From NCBI RefSeq assembly GCF_947496075.1, contig NZ_CANMBJ010000003.1, forward strand, positions 213,834-277,833: DNA of 64,000 nucleotides, given 5' to 3'. Shown here piece after piece: positions 26,451 to 35,946 of the stretch (positions within the stretch are counted from its first letter, which is position 1; the number at the start of each line of letters is the position of its first letter). This DNA is from an uncultured Tateyamaria sp. GTDB lineage: Bacteria > Pseudomonadota > Alphaproteobacteria > Rhodobacterales > Rhodobacteraceae. The notes under the pieces are model-generated. The model saw only the letters and a program-made list of their open reading frames with translations, was not told the DNA's origin and ran no database searches. The position numbers and the translations under genes are program-made.

Positions 26451-26462
26451 TCAAACGTTTGA
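26451..26462. other. 12-bp perfect palindrome between convergent genes
   Basis: TCAAACGTTTGA lies in the 69-bp AT-rich gap between the GlcG-like gene and the second lacI gene, both of which end there. It resembles a LacI-family site in form but has no promoter beside it. Role unknown. Confidence 0.35.
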
Positions 26463-26476
26463 CGAAACGGTCTGGG

Positions 26477-27481
26477 TCAGCTTGTCTCTCCCACCACCAA
26501 AGCAGAACCGACATCAATTCTGACTGGTGCGTCGATCTCTTCATTGAATATTCCATGCAACAAAGACACGACCTGTCGCCCGATATCCTCGGCCTGGACG
26601 TCCACGGTGGTTATCCGCGGGTTTGACACTTTGGCGACCTCAAAGTGGCCAAATCCCGTGATTGCCAGATCATCAGGCACGCTCAGACCCATACGTTGCA
26701 CTGCGCTCAAACAGCCAAATGCCACCGGGTCGGACACGCAGACCAGAGCATCATATTGTGCCACTTCGCGTCCCATCGTTTCAATTACGGCAGCGCCGTG
26801 ACGCATAGAGACCGGCGCAGGACCGGCATCGATCATTGCGACAGCGGGCAGTCCACGGGCACGAGCAGCTTCGACTGCACCAGCCCGACGCACTGCGCCG
26901 CGCATATCCGCGCCTTCCGACGCACCGACAAAGGCCAACTTGCGCCGCCCCGTTTGCGCCAGATGCTCCACGATGTGATCCATGGCATCACTGTTCGAAA
27001 ATCCGACGACATGACCCAACGGATCGGTCGGCAAATCCCACATTTCAATCACCGGCAGGTCTCGGCCCTGCACCAGCTTTCGGGTTTCATCGGTGTGGTG
27101 GCCACCCGTCAGCACCAGAGCCTCGGGGTTGCGGGTCAGCAATTGGCGCACCAACTCTTCCTCGCGTTCAACCCGATAATTCGTACTGCCAAGAAGCAGT
27201 TGTAATCCGGACTCACCCAACCCGTTTGTAAGCGCCCGGAACGTTTCGGCAAAATTTGCATTGTTCACCGACGGAAGTGTAACCGCAACAAACCCGCTTT
27301 TCTGCGTGCGAAAGGCCTGTGCTGTGCTGTCATAGACATAGCCAAGATCATCTGCGACTTGCCGCACCTTCGCGCGCGTCTTGGCGTTCACAGTGCGGTC
27401 GTCGCGCAGGGCGCGGCTGACGGTCATGGGCGACATTCCCACCGCCTGCGCCACGTCCCGCATGGTGACACGCGCACCCAT
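26477..27481 (-). CDS. LacI/GntR-type regulator of the idonate/gluconate island (2)
   Basis: 334 residues. Helix-turn-helix MRDVAQAVGMSPMTVSRALR (7-26), hinge, and effector domain with RTQKSGFVAVTLPSVNNANFAETF and DDLAITGFGHFEVAKVSNPR. It resembles the regulator at 17371 over most of its length, with clear but modest identity. It is last in a minus-strand operon (SDR - gluconokinase - reductase - small monooxygenase-like - this gene) that starts beside the operator pair at 29996, so it probably controls its own operon. Which regulator acts at which operator cannot be told. Confidence 0.88.
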   Translation of the reverse strand: MGARVTMRDVAQAVGMSPMTVSRALRDDRTVNAKTRAKVRQVADDLGYVYDSTAQAFRTQKSGFVAVTLPSVNNANFAETFRALTNGLGESGLQLLLGSTNYRVEREEELVRQLLTRNPEALVLTGGHHTDETRKLVQGRDLPVIEMWDLPTDPLGHVVGFSNSDAMDHIVEHLAQTGRRKLAFVGASEGADMRGAVRRAGAVEAARARGLPAVAMIDAGPAPVSMRHGAAVIETMGREVAQYDALVCVSDPVAFGCLSAVQRMGLSVPDDLAITGFGHFEVAKVSNPRITTVDVQAEDIGRQVVSLLHGIFNEEIDAPVRIDVGSALVVGETS

Positions 27482-27484
27482 GGC

Positions 27485-27817
27485 TTACGCCCGAAATTCG
27501 TTTAGCTGGGTGACGTGGTGGTGAATGCGACCATCGAAATGCTCAGCCACAATCTCTCCGGTCACGTCCCGCGATTGCGCGCGGAACGGACTGTCCAACG
27601 CGTCCTGCATCGCGGCGGCATCGGGATAGGTAATGGCGAGGATCAACGGAAACTCTGGCGCGCCCTCGTCCCGGTCGTCGCTAAACATCACCCGCACATC
27701 CGTATTGCCGGGAAACTGCTTCCACAAGGGCACCAACCGCTCCAGCACGGCAGCGCGAAAGGCATCGGCCTGACCAGGCTTCACCGATCCTTCGAACAGG
27801 GCAAACCGCGTGATCAT
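27485..27817 (-). CDS. Small ferredoxin-like (ABM/EthD-type) protein
   Basis: 110 residues starting MITRFALFEGSVKPGQADAF. It looks like a dimeric alpha-beta-barrel protein: an N-terminal strand, an amphipathic helix FRAAVLERLVPLWKQF, strands VRVMFSDD and FPLILAITYP, and a C-terminal helix with HFDGRIHHHVTQLNEF. Such proteins include quinol monooxygenases, EthD-type accessory proteins and sugar-acid mutarotase-like folds. ATGA overlap with the reductase upstream, 3 bp before the regulator. The exact activity is not clear; a mutarotase or isomerase helper for the sugar-acid pathway is possible. Confidence 0.7.
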   Translation of the reverse strand: MITRFALFEGSVKPGQADAFRAAVLERLVPLWKQFPGNTDVRVMFSDDRDEGAPEFPLILAITYPDAAAMQDALDSPFRAQSRDVTGEIVAEHFDGRIHHHVTQLNEFRA

Positions 27818-28701
27818 ACTTCTATCTCCTCTTTTGCGCCTTGGAAGAATTCCATGAGCGCTGCCTGATCTTCTCCGCCCAGTCCGGCAGCGGTCAGCAT
27901 CCGGTGAATTTCGGCACATAGGGCAGTCATGGGCATCGACGTGCCGGTTTGCCGTGCCAGATCGTTCACCATGTTCAAATCCTTGACCATGTTGTCGATG
28001 CGGCCCGTACGGCGGTAATCCTTGTTGGCGTACCGGGGCAGATACTCCTGCAACAGAGCTGAATCTGCCCGCCCACCCTTGAGCGCCTGCGGGATCTTTT
28101 CGGCATCCACACCCGCATCCAGCGCCAATTGCGTGGCCTCTGCCACGGCCATAAAGCCCAAACCACACAGCACCTGGTTGATCAGCTTCGTGGTCTGCCC
28201 GGCACCGGACGGCCCCATGTGAGTGTAGTTCGACGCCACATGCTTCAGCGCCACATGGGCACGTTCCACATCCTTGGCCTCGCCCCCCGCCATCAAAGTT
28301 AACTCGCCGATGAGCGCCTTGGGTGCGCCGCCAGACAATGGGCTGTCGACCCAGGCCAGATCACGTTCTGCAGCCATCTTTGCAAACTTACGCGTCGCAT
28401 CCGGTTCGATCGAGGACATATCGATAATGACAGTGCCCGGCTTCGCCCCGTCTGCAATCCCGTCTTTGCCAAAGGCGGCAAGGCCCACGATGCGCGAAGC
28501 GTTTAGGCTGGTGATCACGAAGTCCACGTCGCGCGCTGCCTCGGTCGCAGAGGCAGCCGCAACCGCCCCCTTCTCCACCAGTGCGTCTACCCGTTCCTTA
28601 TCCAGATCGAAGACATGCAGGGAATTTCCGGTCTCCAGCAACCTTGTTCCAATGGCGCCGCCCATGGCGCCCGCCCCGATCAAGGCAATCTTATCGCTCA
28701 T
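27814..28701 (-). CDS. NAD-binding beta-hydroxyacid dehydrogenase (GarR/HIBADH type)
   Basis: 295 residues. Rossmann motif GAGAMGGAIGTRLLETG (8-24), substrate loop DSPLSGGAPKALIGELTLMAGG, and the catalytic-Lys helix GPSGAGQTTKLINQVLCG, all in the order of 3-hydroxyisobutyrate and tartronate-semialdehyde reductases. It would oxidise or reduce a 3-hydroxyacid. In this operon the substrate may be a sugar-acid breakdown product, but it is not determined. It overlaps both neighbours by 4 bp. Confidence 0.85.
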   Translation of the reverse strand: MSDKIALIGAGAMGGAIGTRLLETGNSLHVFDLDKERVDALVEKGAVAAASATEAARDVDFVITSLNASRIVGLAAFGKDGIADGAKPGTVIIDMSSIEPDATRKFAKMAAERDLAWVDSPLSGGAPKALIGELTLMAGGEAKDVERAHVALKHVASNYTHMGPSGAGQTTKLINQVLCGLGFMAVAEATQLALDAGVDAEKIPQALKGGRADSALLQEYLPRYANKDYRRTGRIDNMVKDLNMVNDLARQTGTSMPMTALCAEIHRMLTAAGLGGEDQAALMEFFQGAKEEIEV

Positions 28702-29197
28702 ATCATCGTCCCCCTCACGTAATCCTCGGATTGCGCGACCACCTGCTCAAAGGGGCGCGCGATATCGATCTCTCCCCCCCACTCATCGCGATCCAGCCGT
28801 TCCAACGTCGCGAACTGACTATCGAGTAGGGACGCAGGCATGAAATGTCCGGGCCGATGGGCGACCCGCTGGGCCAGCACATCGCGTGGCGCGTCTAGAT
28901 GCAGGAAGTGCACCGGCTCGTCGACATGCGCCCGAATCCAGTCACGATACTTCTTTTTCAGCGCTGAACAGCCAATGGCGATGGCGCCTTCGTGCCTCGC
29001 CAGCATTCGGCCCACATCGGCCAACCAGGGCGCGCGGTCGTCATCATCCAGCGGCACACCTTTCGCCATCTTGTCGATATTTTCTTGCGGATGAAGATCA
29101 TCACCATCAACGAACTCCATATCGCATAGCACCTGCAAAGCCGTGCCAACCGACGACTTGCCGCAGCCCGACACTCCCATCAGAACGTAGCACCGCA

Positions 29198-29198
<1 letters not shown>
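28698..29198 (-). CDS. gntK: Gluconokinase
   Basis: 166 residues with P-loop GVSGCGKSS (8-16), DGDDLHPQENIDKMAKGVPLDDDDRAPWL (substrate and Mg region) and CSALKKKYRDWIR, all highly conserved in GntK/IdnK thermoresistant gluconokinases. It phosphorylates D-gluconate to 6-phosphogluconate, the substrate of the nearby gnd. It lies between the SDR and the reductase in the same operon, with 1-4 bp overlaps. Confidence 0.93.
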
Positions 29199-29953
<755 letters not shown>

Positions 29954-29995
29954 GCGACACTCCGAATATGTGGGGCGGGATTGACGGCCGCCAAT

Positions 29996-30023
29996 TGTTA
30001 TCGATAACATGATACCGATAACA
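29996..30023. promoter_or_regulatory. Tandem LacI-type operators in the divergent idnO / dehydrogenase promoter
   Basis: TGTTATCGATAACA (29996-30009, perfect palindrome) is followed directly by TGATACCGATAACA (30010-30023). They fill the gap between idnO (minus, start 29953) and the 2-hydroxyacid dehydrogenase (plus, start 30047). They could switch both operons together. Confidence 0.8.
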
Positions 30024-30046
30024 TCGCGTGTCAACGAGGAATCGCA

Positions 30047-30994
30047 ATGCCAAAACCCATCGTCCTCCAAGTCGGCCCTTACCCGGACTGGGACCAAGAC
30101 CCGCTCGACGCAGCCTTTGACGTCAAACGTCTGTTCGAGGCATCAGACGCCCCTGCGTTCCTTGCCACACATGGCCCACATGTACGGGCCATCGCCACGC
30201 GGGGCGAGCTGGGCGCCGATGCCGACATGATTTCCGCTTGCCCCGCGCTCGAACTGATCTCAGTCTACGGGGTGGGCTATGACGCCGTCGATCTAAGCGC
30301 CTGCAAGCCGCGCAACATCCGCGTAACCAACACCCCGGACGTGCTGACCGAGGATGTGGCGGACCTCGGCGTCGCCATGATGCTGTGCCAATCCCGGGGT
30401 ATGGTCGGGGCAGAGACATGGGTGCGCGATGGCTCTTGGGCCGACAAGGGGCTCTATCCGCTAAAACGCCGCGTCTTCGGGCGCAAGGCGGGCATCTTGG
30501 GACTTGGCCGCATCGGGTTCGAGGTGGGCAAGCGATTGGCGGGCTTTGGCATGGACATCGCCTATTCCGATATCGCGGCCAAGGACTACGCGCCAGACTG
30601 GACCTTCATCAATGATCCCTTGACGCTAGCACAGCACGCCGACTTCCTCTTTGTCACCCTCGCCGCCTCAGCCAAAACACGTCATATCGTGAACAAGGAC
30701 ATCATCGAAGCGGTCGGCCCCGACGGCATGATAATCAACATCTCGCGCGCTTCCAACATCGACGAGGATGCGCTGATCGAAGCTCTACGCTCCGGTGCGC
30801 TTGGCTCCGCAGCGCTCGACGTGTTCGAAAAGGAACCGGCGCTCGACCCCCGCTTTCTGGACCTCGACAATGTGCTGGTGCAGCCACACCACGCCTCAGG
30901 TACAATCGAGACACGCAAGGCCATGGGCCAGCTTCTGCGCGACAACCTGACTGCCCATTTCGCAGGCGACGCCCTGCTGACCCCCGTTCTGTGA
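30047..30994 (+). CDS. D-2-hydroxyacid dehydrogenase (glyoxylate/hydroxypyruvate/2-ketogluconate reductase type)
   Basis: 315 residues. NAD(P)-binding GILGLGRIGFEVGKRL, catalytic Arg in NISRASNIDE, Glu in VFEKEP and His in QPHHASGT, the canonical triad of the family. Members such as GhrB reduce glyoxylate, hydroxypyruvate and 2-ketogluconate; in this locus a 2-keto sugar acid is plausible. It is divergent from idnO over the operator pair and leads into the idnD-like gene 11 bp later. GAGGAATCGCA precedes ATG 30047. Confidence 0.85.
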   Translation: MPKPIVLQVGPYPDWDQDPLDAAFDVKRLFEASDAPAFLATHGPHVRAIATRGELGADADMISACPALELISVYGVGYDAVDLSACKPRNIRVTNTPDVLTEDVADLGVAMMLCQSRGMVGAETWVRDGSWADKGLYPLKRRVFGRKAGILGLGRIGFEVGKRLAGFGMDIAYSDIAAKDYAPDWTFINDPLTLAQHADFLFVTLAASAKTRHIVNKDIIEAVGPDGMIINISRASNIDEDALIEALRSGALGSAALDVFEKEPALDPRFLDLDNVLVQPHHASGTIETRKAMGQLLRDNLTAHFAGDALLTPVL

Positions 30995-31005
30995 AAGGCC
31001 ACACA

Positions 31006-32034
31006 ATGAAAGTCATCGTTGCCCACGCGGCCAAGGACCTGCGGGTCGAAACCCGCGACATGCCAACACCCGGCCCGGGCCAGGTGCTGGTCAAGATGGC
31101 CGCGGGCGGCATCTGCGGCTCGGACCTGCACTACTACAACCACGGCGGCTTCGGTCCGATCCAACTGCGGGAACCGATGATCCTCGGGCACGAAGTCGCG
31201 GGACATATCGAGGCTGTAGGCGACAACGTCACAGACCTGGATACAGGCACGCTTGTCGCCGTGTCCCCTTCCCGCCCCTGCGGCGCCTGCAAATACTGCG
31301 CTGAGGGCAGCCAGAATCATTGCCTCAACATGCGGTTCTACGGCTCTGCCATGCCTTTCCCCCACATCCAGGGCGCGTTCCGCGAATACATCGTGGCCGA
31401 GGCCACCCAATGCGCCCCGGCAGGCGAGCTGAGCGCAGGCGAGGCGGCAATGGCCGAACCTTTGTCGGTCGTCCTGCACGCCGCCAAACAGGCAGGCGAC
31501 CTGATGGGCAAACGGGTGCTTGTCACCGGCTGCGGCCCCATCGGCCTTCTAGCGGTTCTGGTCGCGCGGGCGGCAGGCGCGGTCGAGATCGCCGCCACAG
31601 ACATCTCCAACTTCACTTTGTCCAAGGCGCGCGACGTGGGCGCAGATCACACCGTCAACGTCGCCGAAACCCCCGACGGGCTTAGCCAATTCGAAGCAGA
31701 CAAAGGCCATTTCGACGTGCTCTTCGAATGCTCCGGCGTGGCTTCTGCCCTCGCCTCGGCGGTCACGGCAATGCGCCCCGGCGCAACCATCATGCAACTC
31801 GGGCTCGGGGGCGACATGACCCTGCCGATGCAGGCGATGACAGCCAAAGAGCTGCAGCTCAAAGGGTCCTTCCGCTTCCATGCGGAGTTCTTCACAGCCG
31901 TCGAAATGATGCGCACCGGACGGCTTGATGTGACCCCGCTCATCACCCATGCCATCGACATCGACGCAGCGGTCGACGCCTTCGAACTGGCTGGTGACCG
32001 GTCGCAAGCGGTCAAGGTCAACATCACGTTCTGA
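31006..32034 (+). CDS. idnD: Zinc alcohol dehydrogenase, L-idonate 5-dehydrogenase type
   Basis: 342 residues, medium-chain dehydrogenase. Catalytic zinc ligands C37 (GGICGSD), H62 and E63 (GHE); structural zinc cysteines C92, C95, C98 and C106; Rossmann VTGCGPIGLLAVLVA. The stretch SDLHYYNHGGFGPIQLREPM is characteristic of L-idonate 5-dehydrogenases. It oxidises L-idonate to 5-keto-D-gluconate. I take ATG 31006 rather than the GTG at 30991, which overlaps the upstream stop. Second gene of the operon begun at 30047. hmuS follows 139 bp later on the same strand, so read-through is possible. Confidence 0.88.
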   Translation: MKVIVAHAAKDLRVETRDMPTPGPGQVLVKMAAGGICGSDLHYYNHGGFGPIQLREPMILGHEVAGHIEAVGDNVTDLDTGTLVAVSPSRPCGACKYCAEGSQNHCLNMRFYGSAMPFPHIQGAFREYIVAEATQCAPAGELSAGEAAMAEPLSVVLHAAKQAGDLMGKRVLVTGCGPIGLLAVLVARAAGAVEIAATDISNFTLSKARDVGADHTVNVAETPDGLSQFEADKGHFDVLFECSGVASALASAVTAMRPGATIMQLGLGGDMTLPMQAMTAKELQLKGSFRFHAEFFTAVEMMRTGRLDVTPLITHAIDIDAAVDAFELAGDRSQAVKVNITF

Positions 32035-32173
32035 TGACCGCCGGCGGTGCAATATGCATCGCCGCTTGTCCTCGCCTTTAAAGTCTACTATTTTTATCGG
32101 AAATCACCGAACGCAGCCAAGCCGCCCGGCCCAGCCATCCCCCTGCCCTTTTCAAGCATCAGGATCTGGCCGC

Positions 32174-33214
32174 GTGTCTGCACCTCACCTTTCCGCCGAA
32201 ACGATCCGCGCCCGGCGCGCGGACAACCCCGACACCCGCGACCGCGACTTTGCCGACGGCCTCGGCATAAGCGAAGGCATGCTGGTCGACGCCTATTGCA
32301 GCCGTGGCGTCACCCGCATCGACCCGCATCCTGACACGGTGATGGACGCGGCGCAAAAGCTGGGCGAGGTCATGGCCCTCACCCGTAACGCCTCGTGCGT
32401 GCACGAGAAAATCGGGACCTACGACAACTATCACCCCGGCCACCACGCCGCGATGATCCTGACCGAAAACATCGACCTGCGCATCTTCCCCAGCCACTGG
32501 CAACATGCTTTTCTGGTCGAACGGGACAGCGACGCAGGCACGCGGCGCAGCCTCCAGGTGTTCGATGCCGCAGGCGACGCGGTGCACAAGATCATCCTGC
32601 AACACGGCTCGAACCGCGCAGCCTTTGCCGATCTGGTCAAGACACTGGCCTCCGACAACCAGTCACCCGAAGCCATGTTTGCCGAACGCCAAGCTCCCGA
32701 AGCGCCCAAGATCGCTGAGGACAAGATCGACATTCTGCGCAAGGAATGGCAGCGGTTGACAGACACGCACCAATTCCTGCGGCTGGTATCGAAGCTCAAG
32801 ATGAACCGGCTGGGCGCCTACCGTGCGGCGGGGGCACCTTTTGCCCGGTCGCTCGATCCATCCGCTGTCGACACGCTGCTGACCGACCTGCAACGCACGG
32901 AAACCGAGATTATGCTCTTTGTCGGCAATCGCGGCTGCATCCAGATCCACACCGGCACGCTACACAGTCTCAAACCCATGGGGCCTTGGCAGAATGTGAT
33001 GGACCCGCGCTTCAACCTTCACCTGCGCCGTGATCACGTGGCCGAGGTTTGGGCCGTAGACAAACCCACCCAACGCGGCACCGCCACATCGGTTGAAGCA
33101 TTCGATGCCGACGGCGCGCTTATCTTTCAGATCTTCGGCGTGCCCAAGGAAGGCCGTGATAGCCGCCCGGCCTTCCGCGCCATTGTCGCGGAATTGGACG
33201 GAGTGGCTACGTGA
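32174..33214 (+). CDS. hmuS: Hemin-degrading/chaperone protein HmuS
   Basis: 346 residues, duplicated HmuS/HemS/ChuS fold. Each half has the family pattern: VMALTRNASCVHEKIGTYDN and NIDLRIFPSHWQHAFLVERD in the first, EIMLFVGNRGCIQIHTG and MDPRFNLHLRRDHVAEVWAV in the second. The His of LRRDH is the usual heme ligand. It takes or degrades heme delivered by HmuTUV in the cytoplasm. GTG 32174 has AGGA about 10 bp before it; the frame is open further upstream but that part is not protein-like. It overlaps hmuT (GTGATG). Confidence 0.87.
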   Translation: MSAPHLSAETIRARRADNPDTRDRDFADGLGISEGMLVDAYCSRGVTRIDPHPDTVMDAAQKLGEVMALTRNASCVHEKIGTYDNYHPGHHAAMILTENIDLRIFPSHWQHAFLVERDSDAGTRRSLQVFDAAGDAVHKIILQHGSNRAAFADLVKTLASDNQSPEAMFAERQAPEAPKIAEDKIDILRKEWQRLTDTHQFLRLVSKLKMNRLGAYRAAGAPFARSLDPSAVDTLLTDLQRTETEIMLFVGNRGCIQIHTGTLHSLKPMGPWQNVMDPRFNLHLRRDHVAEVWAVDKPTQRGTATSVEAFDADGALIFQIFGVPKEGRDSRPAFRAIVAELDGVAT

Positions 33215-34068
33215 TGGACCGCCGCGACTTCATCGCCCTGTCGCTGGCCTTCGCCGCGGCACAGCCCACCCACGCTCTTGCCGCCAGCGATGCGCAAGAC
33301 GTCATCGCCATCGGCGGCGACGTGACCGAGATCATTTATGCACTTGGTCAGGGGCACCGGCTGCTCGCGCGCGACGCCACCTCGACCTTCCCGGCAGAGG
33401 CGCAGGCGCTGCCGGATGTAGGCTACATGCGTAGCTTGTCCGCCGAAGGTGTCTTGTCCTTCGCCCCCTCCCTCATCGTCTCGGCCGAAGGCGCTGGCCC
33501 GCCCGAGGTGATCGACATTCTTCGGTCCGCGGCAGTGAATTTCGCCGAAGTGCCGGAAGGCTATGATGCCGGCGCAATCGTGGAAAAGATCAACGCGGTT
33601 GGCGCTGCCCTCGATGTGCAAGAACTGGCCCAGACCCTCGCGGCCGAAACCCGTGTCGCGCTTTACGCGGCTCAGGATCGCGCGACACGCCTGAACGCGG
33701 AGAAGAAGAGGGTGCTGTTCATCCTGTCGACCCAAGGGGGTCGGATCATGGCCTCCGGCACAGGCACCGGGGCGGACGGGATCATCCGAATGGCGGGGGC
33801 AACCAATGCCGTGTCCGAATTCGAAGGCTACAAACCCCTGTCGGACGAAGCGGTCAGTGCCGCTGCCCCCGACGCAATCCTGATGATGGACCGCAGTGGC
33901 GATCACGCCTCGACCGACGAAGAGCTGTTTGCGCTGCCTGCCCTGTTGGCAACACCCGCAGCGCAAAAACGTGATGTAGTGCGCATGGATGGGCTGTTCC
34001 TGCTGGGATTCGGCCCACGCACGGCGGATGCGGTCACTGCGCTGCACCGCGCCCTGTATCCGATCTAG
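33214..34068 (+). CDS. hmuT: Heme ABC importer periplasmic binding protein HmuT
   Basis: 284 residues. A signal MDRRDFIALSLAFAAAQPTH with twin Arg at 3-4 (Tat-like), then a class III binding protein: VIAIGGDVTEIIYALGQGHRL, LPDVGYMRSLSAEGVLSFAPSLIVSAEGAGPP, VLFILSTQGGRIMASGTGTGADGIIRMAGATNA, typical HmuT/ShuT sequence. The Tyr of GYMRSL is the expected heme ligand. It receives heme in the periplasm and passes it to HmuUV. It overlaps hmuS by one base. Confidence 0.87.
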   Translation: MDRRDFIALSLAFAAAQPTHALAASDAQDVIAIGGDVTEIIYALGQGHRLLARDATSTFPAEAQALPDVGYMRSLSAEGVLSFAPSLIVSAEGAGPPEVIDILRSAAVNFAEVPEGYDAGAIVEKINAVGAALDVQELAQTLAAETRVALYAAQDRATRLNAEKKRVLFILSTQGGRIMASGTGTGADGIIRMAGATNAVSEFEGYKPLSDEAVSAAAPDAILMMDRSGDHASTDEELFALPALLATPAAQKRDVVRMDGLFLLGFGPRTADAVTALHRALYPI

Positions 34069-34091
34069 CGCCCTTGGCACTGGCTGATCAT

Positions 34092-35132
34092 ATGCCGAAA
34101 AGCCGTGTGTCACGGGCGCGGCACATGCATGTCTGGTTGGCGGTTACCCTTGTGGTTGTCGGCCTGTTCAGCCTGACGATTGGCGCGACGGATGTGTCGC
34201 TGGGCCCGGCACTGCAAAAGGTGGTGAGGGGGCAAGCCCTGACACGGACCGAGGCCATCGTGCTTTGGGACATTCGCGCCCCGCGGCTGGCGCTTGGTGT
34301 TTTGGTTGGGGCTGCGCTGGCCGTGGGCGGCACGGTGATGCAGGGGCTTTTTCGCAATCCTCTCGCGGACCCCGGACTGGTGGGCGTCAGCGCGGGTGCG
34401 GGTCTGGGGGCGATCTCTGCCATTGTTTTGGTTGGATTTGCACCTGCATGGCTTGTGCGGAATGTTGGGGATCACCTGGTCCCGGTGGCTGCCTTTCTGG
34501 GCGGATGGGGCAGCACGCTCTTGCTCTATCGGGTGTCGACGCGGCGCGGGCGCACGTCTGTGGCAACGATGTTACTTGCGGGCATCGCCCTTGGCGCCTT
34601 GGCCGGGGCCTTGTCAGGCATCCTCGTTTACATTTCTGACGACCGACAGCTGCGGGATCTGACGTTCTGGGGGTTGGGATCGCTTGGTGGCGCCAGCTGG
34701 GCCAAGGCACTGGCCGCTGGGCCGATCATCGTGATCTCAGTTCTGGCGGCCTGTGCCTTGGGTCGCGGCCTGAACGGGCTCGCACTCGGTGAAGCAACGG
34801 CAGCGCATATCGGACTGAACGTGCAGCGGGTCAAGAATATGGCAATCCTGACAGTGGCAGCCGCCACCGGTGCCGCCGTCGCTGTATCTGGCGGGATCGG
34901 GTTCATCGGAATTATTGTACCCCACCTGCTGAGGCTGGCCATGGGTCCCGACCACCGCCCGCTCCTGATCAACGCGGCCTTGCTGGGCGCGTTGCTGCTG
35001 GTGCTGGCGGACGTGATCGCGCGGGTCATCATCGCACCTGCCGAACTGCCCATTGGCATTGTCACGGCGGTACTGGGTGCGCCAGTCTTTCTCTGGATCC
35101 TGTTGCGACAGCGCGGGATGGTGGACCTGTGA
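34092..35132 (+). CDS. hmuU: Heme ABC importer permease HmuU
   Basis: 346 residues, about ten helices, FecCD family. LWDIRAPRLALGVLVGAALAVGG, GLFRNPLADPGLVGVSAGAGLG, and GGIGFIGIIVPHLLRLAMGPDHR (ATPase-contact loop) are diagnostic. ATG 34092 is chosen over TTG 34074; neither has a good ribosome site, and ATG 34125 is a third option. The stop overlaps hmuV (GTGA), in the usual hmuSTUV order. Confidence 0.87.
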   Translation: MPKSRVSRARHMHVWLAVTLVVVGLFSLTIGATDVSLGPALQKVVRGQALTRTEAIVLWDIRAPRLALGVLVGAALAVGGTVMQGLFRNPLADPGLVGVSAGAGLGAISAIVLVGFAPAWLVRNVGDHLVPVAAFLGGWGSTLLLYRVSTRRGRTSVATMLLAGIALGALAGALSGILVYISDDRQLRDLTFWGLGSLGGASWAKALAAGPIIVISVLAACALGRGLNGLALGEATAAHIGLNVQRVKNMAILTVAAATGAAVAVSGGIGFIGIIVPHLLRLAMGPDHRPLLINAALLGALLLVLADVIARVIIAPAELPIGIVTAVLGAPVFLWILLRQRGMVDL

Positions 35133-35935
35133 CGCTTACGGTGCGCAACCTCGCAGTGCATTATGGACGCAAGACCGTCATCGACGGGCTGTACGCTGAC
35201 GCGCTGCCCGGCGCACTGACAGCCATCGTCGGGCCAAACGGGTCCGGCAAATCGACCCTGATCAAGGCAATGTGCGGCGACCTGCCCTATGACGGCACCA
35301 TCACGCTGAACGGCATCGATGTGTTCCGTGCACAGCCCTGGGAACTGGCCGCCGTGCGGGGGGTGTTGCCCCAGACCTCAACCCTTGCCTTTCCCTTTCA
35401 CGCCATCGAGGTGGTCAAGATCGGCCTGACCTCAGGCACGGAAGCAGATCACGAAGGGCGGGCGAGCGCCGCGCTGGCGCGGGTGGGCCTAGCCGGTTAC
35501 GCCAACCGCTACTATCAGGAACTGTCAGGCGGCGAACAGCAACGGGTGCAACTGGCCCGCGTACTGGCGCAGGCGTGGGCGCCCGCTACTGCAAGTGGCC
35601 CGAACTGGCTCATGCTGGATGAGCCGGTCTCCAGCCTCGATATCGCGCATCAATTGCAAGTGATGCGGATCGCCCAGAACTTCGCGCGCGCAGGTGGCGG
35701 TGTCGTGGCCGTGATGCACGATCTGAATCTGACGGGCCTGTTCGCCGATCAGGTCCTTGTCATGGCCGAAGGCCAGGTGCTGGCCGCAGGCCGCCCTGCC
35801 GACGTGATGACAGACGGGGTGCTGTCGCGCGCTTATGGATGTGATTTGCGGGTCAATACGGCGCCGCAAGGCATGGCCCCATTCGTGTTGCCGCACAGCA
35901 TCGATGCATCTGGCAATGCAGGTTTCGCAGAGTAA
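35129..35935 (+). CDS. hmuV: Heme ABC importer ATPase HmuV
   Basis: 268 residues. Walker A GPNGSGKST, Q-loop LPQTSTLAFPF, signature LSGGEQQR, Walker B NWLMLDEPVSSLD, and H-loop VMHDLN, as in the HmuV/FecE class. It energises heme import through HmuU. Starts at GTG 35129 inside the hmuU stop. The IscR-like regulator follows 11 bp after its stop, in one transcription unit. Confidence 0.88.
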   Translation: MTLTVRNLAVHYGRKTVIDGLYADALPGALTAIVGPNGSGKSTLIKAMCGDLPYDGTITLNGIDVFRAQPWELAAVRGVLPQTSTLAFPFHAIEVVKIGLTSGTEADHEGRASAALARVGLAGYANRYYQELSGGEQQRVQLARVLAQAWAPATASGPNWLMLDEPVSSLDIAHQLQVMRIAQNFARAGGGVVAVMHDLNLTGLFADQVLVMAEGQVLAAGRPADVMTDGVLSRAYGCDLRVNTAPQGMAPFVLPHSIDASGNAGFAE

Positions 35936-35946
35936 GGAGACGCGCC

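Noticed and set aside
30682-31479. Minus-strand open frame of about 265 codons
   Set aside because: Antisense to the hydroxyacid dehydrogenase and idnD, both of which have full catalytic motifs.
32158-32167. ATCAGGATCT just before hmuS as another iron box
   Set aside because: It coincides with the AGGA ribosome site of the GTG start, so the match is probably due to that; kept out of the regulon list.
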